Origin: JBEEMU01 sp043778315
GTDB taxonomy: Bacteria; Bacteroidota; Bacteroidia; Chitinophagales; Saprospiraceae
Assembly: GCA_043778315.1 (NCBI GenBank)
Contig: JAYWGJ010000374.1
Coordinates: 1 to 15,287 of the forward strand
Direction: 5' to 3'
Length of the DNA stretch: 15,287 nucleotides
The position numbers were made by a program, and so were the translations under genes. This document shows, one piece after another, positions 1-6,609 of this stretch (positions within the stretch are counted from its first letter, which is position 1; the number at the start of each line of letters is the position of its first letter). A model generated the notes under the pieces. It saw nothing but the letters and a program-made list of their open reading frames with translations. It was not told the DNA's origin and did not search any database.

Positions 1-501
1 CTGCTCGCGGCTAGAGGCACGAGCGCCTCAGACAGCGGCATGTTGTTGTGCAGCTTGGGCGCGTCGTCATCGATCACCACCACATTGGTCAACAGTGGAA
101 TCAAGTGCGGCGGCGTCGACGTCGGCTTGAACGCCGCCACGACCGACGCCACAGGCGGCGACGGCTTGAGCACAGTGACCGCGGACACCACGGGCGGCGT
201 CGGTTTCAGCACAGAGACCGCGCTGACCACGGGCGGCGTCGGCTTGAGCGCTGTCGCGACGGCGAGCGGCGCCGACTTGTTTGGCGTCTTGGCCTTGCTG
301 GTCGCCTTCTTGGCGGCGGCGGCGGCGTCGACGGCGGCCGCGTCGCCAGCGGAGCCTGAGCCGGACGGCCTCTTGCGCTGCGGTAGCGCGGATTCGGACG
401 CCACGCGCTTAAAGACCTGTGCCGGCTCTGGCACGAGCTCTTGCGACGCCTTTGGCTTCCACGTGATCTTCTTCTGCGACGTCGACGACGACGACGATGA
501 C
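1..501 (-). other. GC-rich foreign-looking block; minus strand may encode a disordered eukaryote-like protein
   Basis: This block is far richer in G+C than the rest. One minus-strand frame is open across it and off the left edge. From right to left it reads Pro8, a Ser tract, then KKITWKPK, KRPSGSGSAGD, an Ala/Lys-rich stretch, and four copies of a 13-residue unit of the KPTPPVV type, ending in VVVIDDDAPKLHN. Codons mostly end in G or C (AAG, GAG, GTG, CTC, GCG), but the overlapping plus frame is also GC3-rich, so codon use alone does not settle the strand. The composition resembles disordered nuclear or cytoskeletal proteins of GC-rich protists or algae. Both GATC sites of the window and three of its four GGCC sites lie here. 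I read it as foreign DNA or an assembly/amplification chimera joined at the GGC run. A genuine but unusual bacterial N-terminus is less likely. Confidence 0.45.
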
Positions 502-2895
502 GGCGGCGGCGGCGGCGGCGGCGGCGCGGCAGGTTCTGCAGCTACTGGCGCGGGTGCGGCTTTCGGTATTTTTACTAATAATAATGGTGGCGGTACGCTT
601 ACACAAGTTAATATTACGCTCCCGAGCATCTCAACGGGCGGTACTACCGCAGGTATAGGCGGTAACGGCGGTGCGGCGGGTACAGGTGGTGTAGCCGCAG
701 GTTGCGGCGGCAGCAATGGTCAGCAAAATCAAGGCGGTAAAGGCGGCGACGGTACAGCAGGCGGCAAAGGTGGTAACGGCGGTACAGGTACAGCAGGACT
801 AGTCGCCGCTACGCGCAATAACGGCACGGGTACTGCGCCTACTTACACCGCTTTCGCGCTAACTACGCAACCACAAATCAACTGGGACGGCAAAAGCTGC
901 ACCAACGTACCTACCAGCATTACAGCTATATCGGGCGCAACAGCGTTCACCTCTACGGGTGGTACTTATACCTCACCTAATATGACATTTACAGCTTTGG
1001 GTAAAAAAGATGTCGTTTTGAGCGGCGCGAATACCTACGCAGGTTTTGTGGATATGGTGACTTCCGCGCCTGCCGTAGATTACACGGCAAGTGTACCCTT
1101 CAATGTGGCGGATAACGTATTCAGAGTTTGCGAGGGCAGCAGCCTTACTTTCAATTCTAATATCCCGATAGACAATTCTATTACCAATTACAAATGGGAT
1201 TTTGATGCCGCTTCGGGCGTTGCCGATGTAAATAGCACTACTGCGAATACTACAACCGCAACGTTTAATACCGCAGGCTCTTCTTATATTCTATCACACA
1301 GCGTAACAACAGCTTGCTGCGGCGAAGTCACACAGAAAAGTTATATTATTCGGGTAGAACCGAAACCTAATCCAGTGGTATCAACCACGACCAGTATTTG
1401 CAACGGCGATGCGGCGGCATTGAGCTTAAGCCCAATAACAGCAGGCTCTACCTACGCATGGAGTACCGCGCAAACGTCCACGAATATTAGCGTAAGCCCA
1501 ACTACCACAACGAGTTATACAGTAATCGAGACCACACAATACGGTTGTACTCGTACCGCAGCAGCAGTTGCGGTAACGGTACTCAATAAGCCTACGGCAG
1601 CTACTGCCACAGGTCTGAAACTACTATGTGAAGGTGACGCTACCACACTTGCGCTTGCCGCAACGAATAGCACGGGTTTTGATTGGACGCGCACAGGTCC
1701 CGTTGGTCCAGCGACGAGCGGGTCGGGTACAAGTATCGCTACGGGCGTTATTGCCTTGGAAGGCGACTACGATTATACCATCACACCCAAAAATGTGTCG
1801 GGTGCAACGACGTGTTTCGGCACGCCTATTGCCGTAAAGGTGATAGTCCAAAAAGCGCCTATCGTTACCGCTTTGGGCGATATGTGCGTAGGTACGTCGG
1901 TGCTTACTTCGGGCGGTGCGCGTGATTATAGCTTATTCAACTCAACTGGCTTGACGCAACTGTCGCCCGCAACTGGCTTCGCGCCAACCGTAAGTGGTAC
2001 GATTGTAGCTGGTGCTAATAATTTCCAATTGCAGGGCAAATCGGCGGCAGGCTGTTTGAGCCTCAAAACACCGATTGTGATTACGGGGCGCGCGATACCT
2101 GCGGTTAGTACCTCGGCAACCGTAAACTGTCCTACTGCGGCAGTTTCGGTCACTAATACCGCGTCGGGTACAGGCACGAACACATTTGCAGTGACAAGCC
2201 TTACGCCCACAGGCACGCTGCCTGCGAGCAACGCGACGGGTTCGTTTACGTTGCCTGTCGGCTCAACGGCGGCTACCTTCCAAATCACGAGTCAGTACGG
2301 CTGCGTTTCTACCGCACAAGCCATTGGTTTTGGTTGCGCGTTGCCTATCGAGTTGCTGTTTTTTACGGGTAAAATAGAAGGCGTAGCCAATCATTTATAT
2401 TGGCAAACTGCCAACGAAGACAACTCAGCTTGGCACGTTGTAGAGCGGTCGCTGGACGGCGCAAATGATTGGAGCGAAGTAGGTCGCCGTCGCGGTGCAG
2501 GCACCAGCAGCATAGCACACGACTACGATTTATTGGACGAAAAACCGCTTATCAAATCTTATTATCGCTTGCGCAATATAGACTACGATGGCTTGTCGCA
2601 ACTCTCCAATATCATAGTTTTGGAGCGCAAACGCGGCGGTTTCGGTTTCAACTCGGTTTATCCGATACCTACTAACGACGGCGTGACCGTGAATTACGAA
2701 ACCGAAAACGAAGGCAAAATCACCTTCCGCATCGTAGATGTATTAGGTCGCGTATTGCAAACGCAAACAGAAACTGCGATTAAAGGCTTGAATTTTGCGA
2801 CCATAGACCTCTCCGAATATTCGAGCGGCAACTATTTGTTGCTGATGGACAACGGCACGAGTCGTCAAGTAACGAAATTGGTGAAAGCCAAATAG
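40..2895 (+). CDS. T9SS-sorted cell-surface protein with PKD/Ig-like repeats; N-terminus probably not native
   Basis: The last ~185 residues are a typical Bacteroidota ending. A 'PIELLFFTGKIEG' segment near residue 768 starts a beta-rich linker with YYRL-RNIDYDG, and a type A T9SS C-terminal sorting domain follows from about residue 872 (VYPIPTNDGV, DVLGRVLQ, SGNYLLLM, final VTKLVKAK). Such proteins cross the inner membrane by Sec and are anchored or secreted by T9SS. Residues ~165-265 are Gly-rich (GGNGG, GGKGG repeats), and residues ~360-760 hold several PKD/Ig-like units with 'YKWDFD' and repeated Cys-containing 'C.GD/C.G' starts. No catalytic motif was seen, so an adhesin or structural role is a guess. 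Oddly, residues 1-~155 lack a Sec signal peptide, are encoded by very GC-rich DNA and contain Asp6-Gly8. The frame is also open from 40 back to position 1. I regard only ~526-2895 as bacterial coding sequence; the ATG at 40 is nominal. Confidence 0.7.
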   Translation: MLLCSLGASSSITTTLVNSGIKCGGVDVGLNAATTDATGGDGLSTVTADTTGGVGFSTETALTTGGVGLSAVATASGADLFGVLALLVAFLAAAAASTAAASPAEPEPDGLLRCGSADSDATRLKTCAGSGTSSCDAFGFHVIFFCDVDDDDDDGGGGGGGGAAGSAATGAGAAFGIFTNNNGGGTLTQVNITLPSISTGGTTAGIGGNGGAAGTGGVAAGCGGSNGQQNQGGKGGDGTAGGKGGNGGTGTAGLVAATRNNGTGTAPTYTAFALTTQPQINWDGKSCTNVPTSITAISGATAFTSTGGTYTSPNMTFTALGKKDVVLSGANTYAGFVDMVTSAPAVDYTASVPFNVADNVFRVCEGSSLTFNSNIPIDNSITNYKWDFDAASGVADVNSTTANTTTATFNTAGSSYILSHSVTTACCGEVTQKSYIIRVEPKPNPVVSTTTSICNGDAAALSLSPITAGSTYAWSTAQTSTNISVSPTTTTSYTVIETTQYGCTRTAAAVAVTVLNKPTAATATGLKLLCEGDATTLALAATNSTGFDWTRTGPVGPATSGSGTSIATGVIALEGDYDYTITPKNVSGATTCFGTPIAVKVIVQKAPIVTALGDMCVGTSVLTSGGARDYSLFNSTGLTQLSPATGFAPTVSGTIVAGANNFQLQGKSAAGCLSLKTPIVITGRAIPAVSTSATVNCPTAAVSVTNTASGTGTNTFAVTSLTPTGTLPASNATGSFTLPVGSTAATFQITSQYGCVSTAQAIGFGCALPIELLFFTGKIEGVANHLYWQTANEDNSAWHVVERSLDGANDWSEVGRRRGAGTSSIAHDYDLLDEKPLIKSYYRLRNIDYDGLSQLSNIIVLERKRGGFGFNSVYPIPTNDGVTVNYETENEGKITFRIVDVLGRVLQTQTETAIKGLNFATIDLSEYSSGNYLLLMDNGTSRQVTKLVKAK
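108..260. repeat. 39-bp imperfect tandem repeat, about four copies
   Basis: Clear unit boundaries fall at 127, 166, 205 and 244, exactly 39 bp apart. The core GGCGGCG(T/A)CGGCTT recurs in each unit. The second and third units are most alike, and the outer ones are degraded. The period is 13 codons. On the minus strand it encodes VLKPTPPVVSAV-type units; on the plus strand it encodes TTGGVG-type units. It lies entirely in the GC-rich block. Confidence 0.8.
502..525. repeat. GGC microsatellite (8 copies) at the composition break
   Basis: Eight perfect GGC codons follow a run of GAC/GAT codons (481-501). To the left, codons end almost only in G or C. To the right (from ~526: GCG GCA GGT TCT GCA GCT ACT), T- and A-ending codons typical of the rest of the window begin. 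The run encodes Gly8 in the plus frame and Pro8 in the minus frame. A repeat like this is a natural place for a false join, because the bacterial gene's own Gly-rich region continues just downstream. Confidence 0.8.
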
Positions 2896-2922
2896 TTTTT
2901 TGCTAATATTCAGCTTTTTTTG

Positions 2923-2975
2923 AAGTGTACAATTCGTATCTGATGCGGATTGTACACTTTTTTTGTTTTTTTTTT
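2923..2975 (+). terminator. Rho-independent terminator of the T9SS protein gene
   Basis: AAGTGTACAAT (2923-2933) pairs perfectly with ATTGTACACTT (2949-2959). The stem extends inward through a few more pairs, including G-T wobbles. T runs follow at 2958-2964 and 2966-2975. It lies 27 bp after the stop codon. Confidence 0.9.
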
Positions 2976-3208
2976 AATTTGGAATTATATGTTAATTAGC
3001 TAAAATAAACATATTATAAATATTTATTTTTATAATAATTTGATTGTTAATTATTTAAGTATTTTTAATTATTACAATTTCAACAAGTAGCCAACAAGTA
3101 TATAATTCCGAAAATTAATAGTGACTATCTATCTATCATTAAAACACATAGATTAAACTGTAACTTGTTACATTGGATACTAGTTTAATTCTAAAATAAG
3201 ATATTTTT
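2976..3208. other. AT-rich intergenic stretch
   Basis: No gene or RNA was recognised here. The DNA is strongly A/T-rich, with a 9-bp direct repeat CAACAAGTA at 3081-3089 and 3092-3100, 11 bp apart. It separates the terminated surface-protein gene from the promoter of the next cluster. Confidence 0.6.
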
Positions 3209-3240
3209 TTTGCATTTTTAAATTTTTATTCCTAACTTTG
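3209..3240 (+). promoter_or_regulatory. Bacteroidota-type promoter of the membrane-protein/regulator genes
   Basis: TTTG at 3209-3212 (-33 element) is followed after 20 bp by TAACTTTG at 3233-3240, a match to the TAnnTTTG -7 element. The leader to the ATG at 3293 is about 50 bp, A-rich and without a Shine-Dalgarno sequence. Confidence 0.75.
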
Positions 3241-3258
3241 CATTTCAAAGTACTTTTA
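3233..3258. promoter_or_regulatory. Candidate operator, copy A
   Basis: ACTTTG (3235-3240), five bases, then CAAAGT (3246-3251) form an inverted repeat that overlaps the -7 box. It runs into the palindrome AAAGTACTTT. The 26-bp block recurs at 4390-4415 with 24 of 26 bases identical. A dimeric regulator bound here would block the promoter. The neighbouring winged-helix protein is the obvious candidate, but that is an inference. Confidence 0.55.
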
Positions 3259-3292
3259 TAAATAAATATTCTATTAAAATACAACAAATAAA

Positions 3293-3928
3293 ATGAGTCA
3301 AGAAGAACAACTAGCCGCCTTAGGCGATATACGAAACATGATGCAGCGTTCTGCTAAGTTTCTGTCGCTCAGTGGTTTAAGTGGTATTTCAGCAGGTATT
3401 TGTGCCTTAATAGGTGCGGCAGCTGTGCCGTATCGATTTGGTATAAATATGTTTGAAAACATCAGCGATATGCCTATTTTGTATGCTTCGCAAAACAGAA
3501 CGACCGATATTTTATTCTTTTTGATAGATGCCGCTTGTGTTTTATTTTTCGCCTTAGCGTTCGGCTCATTTTTCACTTGGCGGCGCGCCCGCAAAAACGG
3601 TTGGCGCGCATTCGACCATACAAGCATCATTTTAGTTATCAATATCATGGTGCCGTTGAGTGTTGGCGGCTTATTTTGCTTGATGCTTTTGTATCACGGC
3701 GTAGTTGGTTTGGTCGCGCCTGCGATGCTTATTTTTTATGGTATGACCTTGTATAATGCAGGCAAATTCACGCATGAAGACGTGCGGTATTTAGGAATAT
3801 GCGAAATGATTTTGGGACTGATAGCGAGCGTATATATTGGTTATGGATTATTTTTTTGGGCAATAGGTTTTGGTGTATTACACATTATATATGGCGTGTT
3901 ACTTTGGTATAAATACGAACGTAATTAA
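3293..3928 (+). CDS. Six-helix integral membrane protein of unknown function
   Basis: The 211-residue protein has a short cytosolic-looking N-terminus (MSQEEQLAALGDIRNMMQRS), then about six hydrophobic helices: roughly 23-47, 72-94, 110-132, 134-153, 166-184 and 186-205. A basic loop (RRARKNGWR) follows helix 2. The 'IRxMMxRSxxFxSLSGLSG' beginning is, as I recall, common in Bacteroidota membrane proteins encoded directly beside small winged-helix regulators, which matches the arrangement here (regulator 79 bp downstream). No enzyme motif is visible. It could be a sensor, anti-regulator or envelope protein controlled with the regulator. The ATG lies about 50 bp after a good promoter, so the start is secure. 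Confidence 0.8.
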   Translation: MSQEEQLAALGDIRNMMQRSAKFLSLSGLSGISAGICALIGAAAVPYRFGINMFENISDMPILYASQNRTTDILFFLIDAACVLFFALAFGSFFTWRRARKNGWRAFDHTSIILVINIMVPLSVGGLFCLMLLYHGVVGLVAPAMLIFYGMTLYNAGKFTHEDVRYLGICEMILGLIASVYIGYGLFFWAIGFGVLHIIYGVLLWYKYERN

Positions 3929-4007
3929 TTATAATAAAATATATATTTAATTGATTTACAATATTTTACACTATAATTTTATATTAGAATTATATAATAA
4001 TAATAAT

Positions 4008-4307
4008 TTGAAACACCTAAGTACACAGCTCAATAAAGCGTTCGATAGTCGGGTTCGACTTGGCTTCATGTCTATTTTAATCGCCAATAACGAGGTCGAT
4101 TTTAGTAGAATGAAGGAGCTTTTGGACTTGACGGACGGCAACCTCGCGAGTCATGTAACGGCTCTCGAGAAGTTGGAGTACATTGCGGTGCGCAAGCAGT
4201 TTGTAGGACGAAAACCACAGACAACTTACATTTTGATGCCCGCAGGGCGCGCCGCTTTTGCAGCACATTTAGACGCACTCGAGGCATTGATAAAAGATAA
4301 TAAATAG
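4008..4307 (+). CDS. Small winged-helix (MarR/ArsR-like) transcriptional regulator
   Basis: The short protein (99 residues from this start) is almost entirely a winged-helix DNA-binding domain. A first helix (LNKAFDSRVRLGFMSIL) leads to the helix-turn-helix 'DFSRMKELLDLTDGNLASHVTALEKLEYI' (about residues 31-59). The wing 'VRKQFVGRKPQTTYILMPAGRAAF' and a final helix follow. Relatives in Bacteroidota begin a few residues before 'QLNKAFD', which favours the TTG at 4008-4010. An upstream TTG at 3951 would add 19 Asn/Ile/Tyr-rich residues that look like translated spacer, and no ATG is available before 4068, which falls inside the domain. It is probably cotranscribed with the upstream membrane protein and probably represses the two promoters carrying the shared inverted repeat (3233-3258, 4390-4415). 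Confidence 0.85.
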   Translation: MKHLSTQLNKAFDSRVRLGFMSILIANNEVDFSRMKELLDLTDGNLASHVTALEKLEYIAVRKQFVGRKPQTTYILMPAGRAAFAAHLDALEALIKDNK

Positions 4308-4389
4308 TCGATTATTACATTAAAATAAAAACAAAAACCTCACTGCTTTTAAAGTTGGATTGAAAAATCGAGCTTTTTATTTTGTCTAT

Positions 4390-4415
4390 TAACTTTGAAA
4401 TTCAAAGTACTTTTA
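4390..4415 (+). promoter_or_regulatory. Promoter -7 box with candidate operator, copy B
   Basis: TAACTTTG (4390-4397) matches the -7 consensus. ACTTTG (4392-4397), five bases and CAAAGT (4403-4408) form an almost perfect palindrome, again running into AAAGTACTTT. I see no good -33 element at the usual spacing, so the promoter may be weak or need help. It lies between the regulator gene and the Coq4-like gene, suggesting the latter has its own start site under the same control as copy A. Confidence 0.55.
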
Positions 4416-4439
4416 ATAATTATTTTAAAAATAAAAAAT

Positions 4440-4937
4440 ATGATTTCACGATTTGAAAAACTCCGTTTTATGGGTTTGGCGTATTCCGCAACCTTAATGT
4501 ATTTTATTGCTTTGCGCTTGCGCGCTCAATTTCCGCGTGCGGATTTTCCTTATACGCATGCCGATTTGCGCAAGTTACCGCTCGGCTCGCTCGGCAAAAC
4601 CGTAGCGGACTACATGGACGAGCGCGGCTACGCGCTGTTGCGCGGCTACGAGCAGCACGACATCAAGCACATTCTTTTTGGCTACGACATGGACGCGGTA
4701 GGCGAAGTACGGCTGCAAGCGTTTTGCGTCGGTTTTGGGCAATTTGGCATACCGATGTTCGGTACTTTGCTTTTCGGAGCGATGTTTTTGCCCGATTATT
4801 GGCTGCTACTTTTAGCGGATTTCAAACGCGGTCGGCGCATGAAAAAATATGCTAAACACCTCAATTACAAGCATTTAATTCCGCTTCCTTTACATATAGC
4901 ACAGGCGCGCATGGGCGCGCCCGTACTGTTTTTCTAA
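4440..4937 (+). CDS. Coq4-family-like protein
   Basis: The 165-residue protein carries the Coq4 hallmark HDxxH-x11-E: His73, Asp74, His77 and Glu89 within HDIKHILFGYDMDAVGE. It also has the upstream family feature 'LPLGSLGKTVADYMDERGY' (47-64) and the downstream hydrophobic part with LPDYW (117-121). Coq4 acts in ubiquinone assembly and binds a metal through this motif. Bacteroidota normally use menaquinone, so the real substrate is unknown. An upstream TTG at 4395 in frame lies inside the -7 promoter box, so the ATG at 4440, after an A-rich leader, is the better start. It follows the regulator gene by 132 bp with its own promoter and precedes the DUF4173-type gene by 56 bp, so those two may be cotranscribed. 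Confidence 0.75.
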   Translation: MISRFEKLRFMGLAYSATLMYFIALRLRAQFPRADFPYTHADLRKLPLGSLGKTVADYMDERGYALLRGYEQHDIKHILFGYDMDAVGEVRLQAFCVGFGQFGIPMFGTLLFGAMFLPDYWLLLLADFKRGRRMKKYAKHLNYKHLIPLPLHIAQARMGAPVLFF

Positions 4938-4939
4938 AT

Positions 4940-4993
4940 AAAAAATCATATTATAAAAAAATCATATTGTAAAAATCACATTATAAAAAAATC
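4940..4993. repeat. Short AT-rich tandem repeat leading into the next start codon
   Basis: Units of 14-16 bp of the form AAAAAATCATATTAT recur about three and a half times (from 4940, 4955, 4971 and 4985). The last unit, AAAAAAATCATG, supplies the ATG of the next gene. It fills the whole gap between the Coq4-like and DUF4173-type genes, so a change in copy number could alter translation of the latter. Confidence 0.65.
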
Positions 4994-6553
4994 ATGTTCA
5001 AATCTAAATCTTTTTGGCTCATCGTGTTGGGCGTATTTATTTTTAACGCTCTGTTTTGGTGCGAAAAATCGGGCATCAATACCCTTATCTTTACGCTATT
5101 TACTGTTATCGGTTGGGCGGTGCAATCGCCACAAATATTCCGCAGGTGGCAAACAAAAACGACGGTTATACTTACTATCATTTCCGCTATATTTGTGACA
5201 TGGCATAACTCGTATTTTAGTATCATTATCTTCTATTTATCATTTTTGGTAATGATAGGCTATGCGCAGCACGAGGAGCTACAAACTGCATACTCAGGTT
5301 TGCTCCAAAGCATGATAGATTTCATCGTCGTGCCTCATACTATTTTAACGAATTTAAAACGTAGCTCGGGTATTCCGAAGTACTATTTTCGTGCGTTAGC
5401 GCATCTGCGGTACGCGCTAATTTCTATTATTATATTACCGTTCTTTTTAGTATTGTATCTTATTGCTAATCAAGACTTTGCGTCCAATTTTGATAAGTTG
5501 ATGCACTTACTTTATACCTTCGTTTTTGCTTGGATATTTGAGTTATCGTTTGCTCGAATTTTCTTTTTAGGTTTTGCTTTTGTAGTAATGGTTGTTTTAT
5601 TTTTGCGGTCACAAAATCGCGCTTTTACGAATGCAGAACAAGACGCGACGAACGATTTAGTACGTCAAAAACCGACTTATAAATACCAATTTGCTATGCT
5701 TGCGCTACGCGACGAATATCGAGTGGGCGCAGTACTTTTGGTAGGTTTAAACCTGCTTTTATTGCTGGTAAACCTCACGGATATACAGCACGTTTGGCTC
5801 GCAGATTACACTAATTTGACCTATGCAGAACTCCGCGAATTTTTGCATGACGGCACTTATACCCTAATTTTTAGCATCTTATTAGCGATGACGATTATCG
5901 TTTATTTTTTTAGAGGTAAGCTCAATTTTTATTCTAAAAATCAGTTGCTGAAAACCTTAGCTTATATTTGGATTGGACAAAACGCGCTCTTGGCAGCATC
6001 TGTTTTAATGCGTAATATGCAGTATATCAACAGTTTCGGATTAGCGTACAAGCGAATAGGTGTACTTATTTTTCTGATACTTATCATTATTGGCTTGGCT
6101 ACAATGGTACAAAAAGTAGCGCAACGAAAATCATTTTTTTACTTGTTAAATGCTAATAGTTGGGCAACTTATATTGTATTAGTATTCGCAACGTGCATTG
6201 GTTGGGACATCTATATTACGAATTATAATTTGAAATTTAAGGAGGTTGATTTTATCTTTTTAGTGCAAGATGTATCCGACAAAAACATACCTTTGCTTTG
6301 GCAGCAACGCAATAGATTAAAAGATAGCGATACTGAGCAATTTAAACAAAAATTAGACCTTTTTGTGATGAAAAAATATAAAGAAGCTGCACAACACTCT
6401 TTTCCCTCGTGGAACTTAGCCGACGCAGAACAGACGCAATTTTGGCATCAAAATACTACCGCTATTTCTGCGTATTTGGGAGCGCATAGACCACAAATAA
6501 ATACCGAAGAAATAAATACCCAAGAAAGTAACACGGAAGAAATTAGCAATTAA
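4994..6553 (+). CDS. DUF4173/DUF4153-type multi-helix membrane protein
   Basis: The 519-residue protein has about 12 hydrophobic helices between residues 7 and 400. The segment 'YAELREFLHDGTYTLIFSILLA' and the later 'NSFGLAYKRIGVLIFL' correspond to the conserved core of DUF4173 proteins, as I recall the family. Its biochemical function is unknown. A soluble C-terminal tail of about 120 residues ends in a threefold repeat of (I)NTEEI/NTQES/NTEEI (residues ~502-518), acidic and low in complexity. It follows the Coq4-like gene by 56 bp on the same strand and is closed by a strong terminator, so it is probably the last gene of the regulator-linked cluster. DUF4153-type proteins next to small winged-helix regulators are, as I recall, common in Bacteroidota, which supports a functional link. 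Confidence 0.75.
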   Translation: MFKSKSFWLIVLGVFIFNALFWCEKSGINTLIFTLFTVIGWAVQSPQIFRRWQTKTTVILTIISAIFVTWHNSYFSIIIFYLSFLVMIGYAQHEELQTAYSGLLQSMIDFIVVPHTILTNLKRSSGIPKYYFRALAHLRYALISIIILPFFLVLYLIANQDFASNFDKLMHLLYTFVFAWIFELSFARIFFLGFAFVVMVVLFLRSQNRAFTNAEQDATNDLVRQKPTYKYQFAMLALRDEYRVGAVLLVGLNLLLLLVNLTDIQHVWLADYTNLTYAELREFLHDGTYTLIFSILLAMTIIVYFFRGKLNFYSKNQLLKTLAYIWIGQNALLAASVLMRNMQYINSFGLAYKRIGVLIFLILIIIGLATMVQKVAQRKSFFYLLNANSWATYIVLVFATCIGWDIYITNYNLKFKEVDFIFLVQDVSDKNIPLLWQQRNRLKDSDTEQFKQKLDLFVMKKYKEAAQHSFPSWNLADAEQTQFWHQNTTAISAYLGAHRPQINTEEINTQESNTEEISN

Positions 6554-6593
6554 AAAAGACACTTTATTTCATCGCGAAATAAGGTGTCTTTTT
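6553..6593. terminator. Bidirectional terminator between the DUF4173-type gene and nadA
   Basis: AAAAAGACACTTTATTTC (6553-6570) pairs with GAAATAAGGTGTCTTTTT (6576-6593), 18 positions with one T-G wobble, around a 5-base loop. A tracts on one side and T tracts on the other let it work for both converging genes. Confidence 0.9.
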
Positions 6594-6609
6594 GGTTATT
6601 TTATAATAA

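Noticed and set aside
409..606. Minus-strand frame with Ala8 and a Val tract
   Set aside because: It is a shifted reading of the GAC/GGC microsatellite; the neighbouring frame with Pro/Ser tracts and Lys/Pro-rich continuation is more plausible.
4395..4439. N-terminal extension of the Coq4-like protein from a TTG at 4395
   Set aside because: The codon overlaps the -7 promoter box and operator, so the transcript would begin downstream of it.
3582..4921. Three GGCGCGCC octamers (3582-3589, 4247-4254, 4914-4921), one in each of three adjacent genes
   Set aside because: They fall in different frames and contexts, and GCGC-rich words are common throughout this genome; probably chance.
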